A DNA stretch of 11,492 nucleotides from SZUA-22 sp039714835 (lineage in GTDB: Bacteria; Bacteroidota; Ignavibacteria; Ignavibacteriales; Melioribacteraceae), in the NCBI GenBank assembly GCA_039714835.1, contig JBDLIN010000118.1, positions 1-11,492 of the forward strand. The letters are read 5' to 3'. The translations under genes and the position numbers were made by a program. Below, piece after piece: positions 8,286 through 11,492 of this stretch. Each line of letters begins with the position of its first letter. The first letter of the stretch is position 1. Under the pieces are notes generated by a model. It did no database searches and was not told the origin of the DNA. It saw nothing but the letters and a program-made list of their open reading frames with translations.

Positions 8286-8321
8286 TCAAACTAAAATTTT
8301 CAAAATTTTAATTTGAATACA

Positions 8322-8336
8322 CTATAATTATTAATT
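8322..8336 (+). promoter_or_regulatory. Rubrerythrin -10 region with a partial PerR-like box
   Basis: TATAAT at 8323-8328 is a perfect -10 hexamer, 28 bp before the ATG. The -35 element is not obvious; TTTCAA at 8298-8303 is 19 bp away. The same bases contain TATAATTATTA, which matches the middle of the PerR box TTATAATNATTATAA (11 of 14 defined positions over 8322-8336). The four mismatches or end changes and the AT-rich setting make the PerR reading tentative. Confidence 0.45.
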
Positions 8337-8343
8337 CACAAAC

Positions 8344-8352
8344 AAAGGAGGT
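8344..8352 (+). promoter_or_regulatory. Full-consensus Shine-Dalgarno of rubrerythrin
   Basis: AAAGGAGGT is the full anti-16S match. GGAGG ends 5 nt before the ATG at 8357. It is the strongest ribosome binding site in the window and suggests high expression. Confidence 0.9.
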
Positions 8353-8356
8353 AGTC

Positions 8357-8854
8357 ATGCCAACAACAACTGATAATTTAAAAGAAGCATTTGCTGGTGA
8401 GAGCCAGGCAAATCAAAAGTATCGTGCTTTTGCTGAAAAAGCAGAGAAAGATGGATTCCCAAATATTGCTCGTCTATTTAGAACAACTGCAGAAGCTGAA
8501 AAGATCCATGCAGCCGGACATTTAAAAGCATTAGACGGAGTTGGATCGACTGCTGAGAACCTACAAGCAGCGATTGATGGAGAAACTTATGAGTTTGAAA
8601 ATATGTACCCCCCTATGCTTGAGAAAGCCGTTGAAGAAGGACATAGAGCTAAAACGATGTTCAAATATGCTGTTGAAGCTGAGGAAGTCCACGCAAAACT
8701 TTATTCATTAGCTCTTGAAGCTGCTAAAAACGGAGTAGATCTAACTGAAGTAGATTTTCATCTCTGTCCGGTATGCGGTTACATTGAATTTGGAACTCCT
8801 CCAGAGAACTGCCCTGTATGTGGTCTTAAAGGTGAAAGATTCGTTCAAGTATAA
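8357..8854 (+). CDS. rbr: Rubrerythrin
   Basis: This 165-residue protein has a ferritin-like diiron domain followed by a C-terminal rubredoxin-like domain. Rubrerythrins reduce hydrogen peroxide in the cytoplasm of anaerobes and microaerophiles. Diiron ligands are visible as E15 (FAGESQA), E48 and H51 (EAEKIHA), E76 and E79 (GETYE), and E109 and H112 (EEVHA). The rubredoxin iron site is C137-P-V-C140 and C152-P-V-C155. It is slightly shorter than the classical Desulfovibrio protein, mainly in loops, and all expected ligands are present. The start is fixed by a perfect AAAGGAGGT site. It has its own promoter region and lies alone between two palindrome-bearing gaps. I see no rubredoxin or reductase gene nearby, so the electron donor is unknown. 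Confidence 0.97.
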   Translation: MPTTTDNLKEAFAGESQANQKYRAFAEKAEKDGFPNIARLFRTTAEAEKIHAAGHLKALDGVGSTAENLQAAIDGETYEFENMYPPMLEKAVEEGHRAKTMFKYAVEAEEVHAKLYSLALEAAKNGVDLTEVDFHLCPVCGYIEFGTPPENCPVCGLKGERFVQV

Positions 8855-8930
8855 AATTGTGTTTTACTTTTTTACAGTGATTGAAATTATTTAGTAAAGA
8901 CGAGACATGCTGTAAATAATAATATTTAAT

Positions 8931-8949
8931 AAAAACCTCCGAGGTTTTT
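8931..8949 (+). terminator. Palindrome copy 3, likely terminator of rubrerythrin
   Basis: AAAAACCTC-C-GAGGTTTTT is a perfect 9-1-9 palindrome, 76 bp after the rubrerythrin stop. It folds as an 8-bp stem with a 3-nt loop and ends in five T, so it can serve as a short terminator in either direction. It is also a member of the palindrome family, with CTC/GAG in place of CTT/AAG. Confidence 0.5.
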
Positions 8950-8974
8950 GCTTTCCTACCAATCTTCAGATGTG

Positions 8975-8989
8975 AAACCTCGGAGGTTT
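8975..8989. repeat. Palindrome copy 4, inverted partner of copy 3
   Basis: AAACCTC-G-GAGGTTT is a 7-1-7 palindrome. Its reverse complement equals the central 15 bases of copy 3 (8933-8947). The two copies can therefore also pair with each other as a 15-bp stem with a 27-nt loop. Confidence 0.65.
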
Positions 8990-9115
8990 ATTGAAAAATC
9001 AATTGACTACCACCTTCTTACAGAGGAAGTAGTGACTATCAATTCCCAAGAAACTCAAATTAACTTTTCTTAAATTCTACATCCAAAATATTGAATAATA
9101 ATTAAAGGAAGAATA

Positions 9116-11215
9116 ATGAAGGTAAAAATTATGATAATGATAGCAGCATCTGTTTTACTTAATGCATGCGGAAATGTAGAGAACAATCCCCTATTAGAAA
9201 AATGGGATACTCCATTTGGCACACCCCCATTTAATGAAATTAAAAATGACCAACATTTGCCAGCGTTTAAGGAAGCAATTGAATTACATAATGCTGAGAT
9301 CAACAAAATTGCTAATTCAACTGAAGAGCCGTCCTTCACAAACACAATCGAAGCAATGGAATATAGCGGTGAAACATTATCCAAAGTTAGAAATGTTTTT
9401 AACGCAATGACGGGTGCTATGAATAGTGAAGAATTACAGAAAATTTCAAAAGAGGTTGCTCCGCTATTATCTACGCACAAGGATGATATAAATCTTAATG
9501 CCTCATTATTTAGCAGAGCAAAGGCTATATACAATCAAAGGGATACTTTGAATTTAACAACTGAACAGAAAACTTTATTAGATAAGTATTATAAAAATTT
9601 TGTCCGTGGCGGAGCAGATCTTAATGATACAGATAAAGAAATATTGAGAAAACTAAATGAAGAATTATCACTTTTATCACTCCAGTTTGGTGAAAATGTA
9701 CTTGCTGAAAATAATAAATTCGAATTGATAATTGATAACAAAGATGATCTTGAGGGACTCTCGGAAAGCATCAAAGATGCAGCATCAGAAACTGCTAAAG
9801 AAAAAGGTTACAAAAATAAATGGGTATTTACTATCCACAAACCTAGTATGATCCCATTCTTACAATATTCTACAAAAAGAGAATTGAGAAAACAAATCTA
9901 TACTGCTTACTTCATGAAGGGTGATCATAACAACGAGCTAGATAATAAAAAGATCCTTACAAAAATGGCTCTACTAAGGCTGAAAAGAGCAAAATTACTT
10001 GGTTATGAAACTCATGCTGATTACGTGCTTGACGAGCAAATGGCCAAAACACCAAAGAATGTCTATGATCTGCTTGACAAAGTTTGGGAACCAGCATTAA
10101 CCAGGTCTATGGATGAAAGAACTGAAATGCAGAATATGATAAAAGAGGAAGGTAATAACTTTAATCTTGAACCATGGGATTGGTGGTATTATGCAGAGAA
10201 AGTTAAAAAAGTAAAATACAACCTAGACGAGAATGAGCTTCGTCCATATTTTGAAGTGAATAATGTGATCCGTGGTGCATTTGGATTGGCAACAAGTTTA
10301 TTTGGAATTCAATTTGAAGAACGAAACGATATTGAAAAATACCATCCTGATGTAAAAGTATTTGAAGTAAAAGAAGCAGATGGAAAGCACATTGGTATTT
10401 TATACACTGATTATTTTCCGCGTGCAAGCAAACGATCAGGCGCATGGATGGATGAATTCAGACGCCAGCATAAAAAAGAGGGAAAAATGATAACTCCAAT
10501 TATCTACAATGTTGGAAACTTCTCTAAACCAACAGCTGATAAACCCGCTTTACTTAGTCTCGATGAAGTTGAAACCTTATTCCATGAATTTGGGCATGGA
10601 CTTCATGGGCTGCTTTCAAACTGTACTTATCCGTCGGTTGCTGCTACGGAAACACCAAGAGATTTTGTGGAGCTTCCTTCACAAGTTATGGAAAATTGGG
10701 CATTTCATCCTGTTGTTCTGCAATCATATGCAAAGCATTATGAAACCGGTGAAATTATTCCTAAAGAATTAGTTTATAAAATTGAAAACTCATCTCTTTT
10801 TAATCAAGGATTTGCCACAGTTGAATTAGTTGCGGCTGCTTATTTAGATATGGACTGGCATACCATAACTGAAAGCAGTGAACTTAATACAATTAAATTT
10901 GAAAATGATTCAATGTCAAAAATTGGTTTAATTCCGGAGATAAAACCTCGTTACAGAAGTACATACTTTAATCATATTTTTTCTGGTGGTTATTCTTCAG
11001 GGTACTACAGCTATCTCTGGGCTGAAGTTCTTGATGCTGATGCTTTTAATGCTTTTATAGAGAGTGGTGATGTTCTTAACAAAGAGTTAGCTGCCAAATA
11101 CAGAAAATATATTTTAGCAAAAGGCGGCTCAGAAGATTCTATGGAATTATACAAAAAGTTTAGAGGGCAAGAGCCAAATATTGAACCCCTATTAAAGAGG
11201 AAAGGATTAAAATAA
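9116..11215 (+). CDS. dcp: M3 family metallopeptidase lipoprotein, peptidyl-dipeptidase Dcp type
   Basis: This 699-residue protein begins with a lipoprotein signal peptide ending LLNAC, giving acylated C18, so it should act outside the cytoplasm, anchored in a membrane. The zinc site is H490-E-F-G-H494, with the third ligand E519 in FVELPSQ, 29 residues after the first His as in Escherichia coli Dcp. The TPRDFVELPSQ segment fits Dcp rather than oligopeptidase A. FNHIFSGGYSSGYYSYLWAEV is the tyrosine-rich substrate-binding segment. The length matches Dcp (about 680) plus the signal peptide. The family removes dipeptides from peptide C-termini, here probably in envelope peptide turnover. AAAGGAAG at 9104-9111 sets the start. 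It is a single gene, convergent with argF, and the upstream promoter is not clear. Confidence 0.94.
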   Translation: MKVKIMIMIAASVLLNACGNVENNPLLEKWDTPFGTPPFNEIKNDQHLPAFKEAIELHNAEINKIANSTEEPSFTNTIEAMEYSGETLSKVRNVFNAMTGAMNSEELQKISKEVAPLLSTHKDDINLNASLFSRAKAIYNQRDTLNLTTEQKTLLDKYYKNFVRGGADLNDTDKEILRKLNEELSLLSLQFGENVLAENNKFELIIDNKDDLEGLSESIKDAASETAKEKGYKNKWVFTIHKPSMIPFLQYSTKRELRKQIYTAYFMKGDHNNELDNKKILTKMALLRLKRAKLLGYETHADYVLDEQMAKTPKNVYDLLDKVWEPALTRSMDERTEMQNMIKEEGNNFNLEPWDWWYYAEKVKKVKYNLDENELRPYFEVNNVIRGAFGLATSLFGIQFEERNDIEKYHPDVKVFEVKEADGKHIGILYTDYFPRASKRSGAWMDEFRRQHKKEGKMITPIIYNVGNFSKPTADKPALLSLDEVETLFHEFGHGLHGLLSNCTYPSVAATETPRDFVELPSQVMENWAFHPVVLQSYAKHYETGEIIPKELVYKIENSSLFNQGFATVELVAAAYLDMDWHTITESSELNTIKFENDSMSKIGLIPEIKPRYRSTYFNHIFSGGYSSGYYSYLWAEVLDADAFNAFIESGDVLNKELAAKYRKYILAKGGSEDSMELYKKFRGQEPNIEPLLKRKGLK

Positions 11216-11225
11216 GTTAAATATT

Positions 11226-11257
11226 TCTTCTGTCACTAATAAACTGGTGACAGAAGA
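11226..11257. terminator. Stem-loop between the convergent dcp and argF genes
   Basis: Arms TCTTCTGTCAC (11226-11236) and GTGACAGAAGA (11247-11257) form a perfect 11-bp stem with a 10-nt loop, 11 bp after the dcp stop. TTTAAAATT follows on the plus strand; on the minus strand only a weak T-rich stretch follows. It is probably a transcription end or 3' stabilising hairpin for dcp, perhaps shared with argF. Confidence 0.65.
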
Positions 11258-11271
11258 TTTAAAATTAAGGC

Positions 11272-11284
11272 AACCTTGAAGGTT
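11272..11284. repeat. Palindrome copy 5, AACCTT-G-AAGGTT
   Basis: It is a 6-1-6 palindrome, the reverse complement of copy 1 (8200-8212), and lies 9 bp beyond the argF stop codon. It shares one extra flanking base pair pattern (TTAACCTTCAAGGTT) with copy 1 when read on the minus strand. Confidence 0.65.
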
Positions 11285-11293
11285 AACGAATTA

Positions 11294-11492
11294 TCACTCT
11301 CCCAAAGTAGCAACCATAATAGCTTTAATAGTGTGCATTCTGTTTTCAGCTTCATCAAAAACAATTGAATGCTCAGATTCAAAAACATCTTCGGTAACTT
11401 CTAATCCATCCATACCATACTTTTGAAAGATCTCTTCACCTAATATTGTGTCTCTATTATGAAAGGCAGGTAAGCAGTGCATAAACTTTACA
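11294..11492 (-). CDS. argF: Ornithine carbamoyltransferase, C-terminal part (5' end outside the window)
   Basis: The last 65 residues are visible, and the reading frame stays open to the window edge (VKF precedes MHCLPAFHN). The Met at 11482 is internal, not the start. HCLPAFHN is the ornithine-binding loop with the catalytic-site cysteine of ornithine carbamoyltransferase. It differs from the HCLPVRRN-type loop of N-acetylornithine carbamoyltransferase found in many Bacteroidota. The ending VFESEHSIVFDEAENRMHTIKAIMVATL is the standard OTC C-terminus. The enzyme makes citrulline from ornithine and carbamoyl phosphate in arginine synthesis. The rest of its operon is not visible. Confidence 0.93.
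   Translation of the reverse strand, partial: VKFMHCLPAFHNRDTILGEEIFQKYGMDGLEVTEDVFESEHSIVFDEAENRMHTIKAIMVATLGE

Noticed and set aside
8871..8916. Inverted repeat TTTACAG ... CTGTAAA after rubrerythrin
   Set aside because: The arms are only 7 bp with a 32-nt spacer, so chance is likely. No regulatory match is known to me.
8200..8989. Palindromes considered as a CRISPR array
   Set aside because: The copies are too short, unevenly spaced, in mixed orientation and separated by a complete gene.
9006..9034. Imperfect hairpin ACTAC ... GTAGT upstream of dcp
   Set aside because: The stem needs an asymmetric bulge and a G-T pair, and has no T run, so it is too weak to call.
9070..9534. 154-codon minus-strand frame over the start of dcp
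   Set aside because: It is antisense to a clear lipoprotein and peptidase N-terminus and shows no family pattern.
10203..10772. Other frames inside the dcp catalytic region on both strands
   Set aside because: They overlap the conserved M3 domain in alternate frames and have no features of their own.
11294..11482. A free-standing 62-residue protein at the right edge
   Set aside because: The frame continues upstream past the Met to the window end, and the sequence is the C-terminus of ornithine carbamoyltransferase.

Overview
This is an AT-rich window (by eye about one third G+C) from the chromosome of a free-living bacterium. It carries housekeeping genes, not accessory cargo. The gene set points to the Bacteroidota/Chlorobiota/Ignavibacteriota (FCB) group, probably an Ignavibacteria-like organism. 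It includes a membrane-anchored SurA/PpiD-type foldase of about 690 residues, a secreted DUF187/GHL10 protein, a DUF748 (AsmA-like) protein, a Dcp-type M3 peptidase lipoprotein and a rubrerythrin. Short intergenic AACCTT-N-AAGGTT palindromes support the same guess. The lineage is an inference; no rRNA or phylogenetic marker is present.

Layout. Positions 28-3377 (minus strand) hold a compact operon in the order aroK, aroB, GHL10-family gene. aroK and aroB overlap by 14 bp, and 7 bp separate aroB from the third gene. A near-consensus Fur box lies 21 bp upstream of the aroK start. Positions 3486-3514 hold a clean intrinsic terminator that separates this operon from the upstream ppiD-like gene (3540-5609, minus). 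A 255-bp divergent intergenic region (5610-5864) separates ppiD from three plus-strand genes: the DUF748 protein (5865-8183), rubrerythrin (8357-8854) and the Dcp-like peptidase (9116-11215). Each of these three has its own intergenic region, so they look like separate transcription units. At the right edge the 3' end of argF (ornithine carbamoyltransferase, minus) converges on the peptidase gene and runs off the window.

How the genes work together. aroK and aroB supply the shikimate pathway to chorismate. The foldase, the DUF748 protein, the GHL10 protein and the peptidase lipoprotein are all cell-envelope or exported proteins. Rubrerythrin is a peroxide-detoxifying protein typical of anaerobes and microaerophiles. 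argF belongs to arginine biosynthesis. No mobile element, CRISPR array, tRNA, rRNA or defence system was seen, and no gap between genes exceeds 300 bp.

The signals most worth a second look are non-coding. They are the Fur box in front of the aro operon and a family of five small palindromes (13-19 nt) in three of the plus-side intergenic regions. The palindromes show paired base changes that preserve the symmetry. I found no convincing new multi-gene system.
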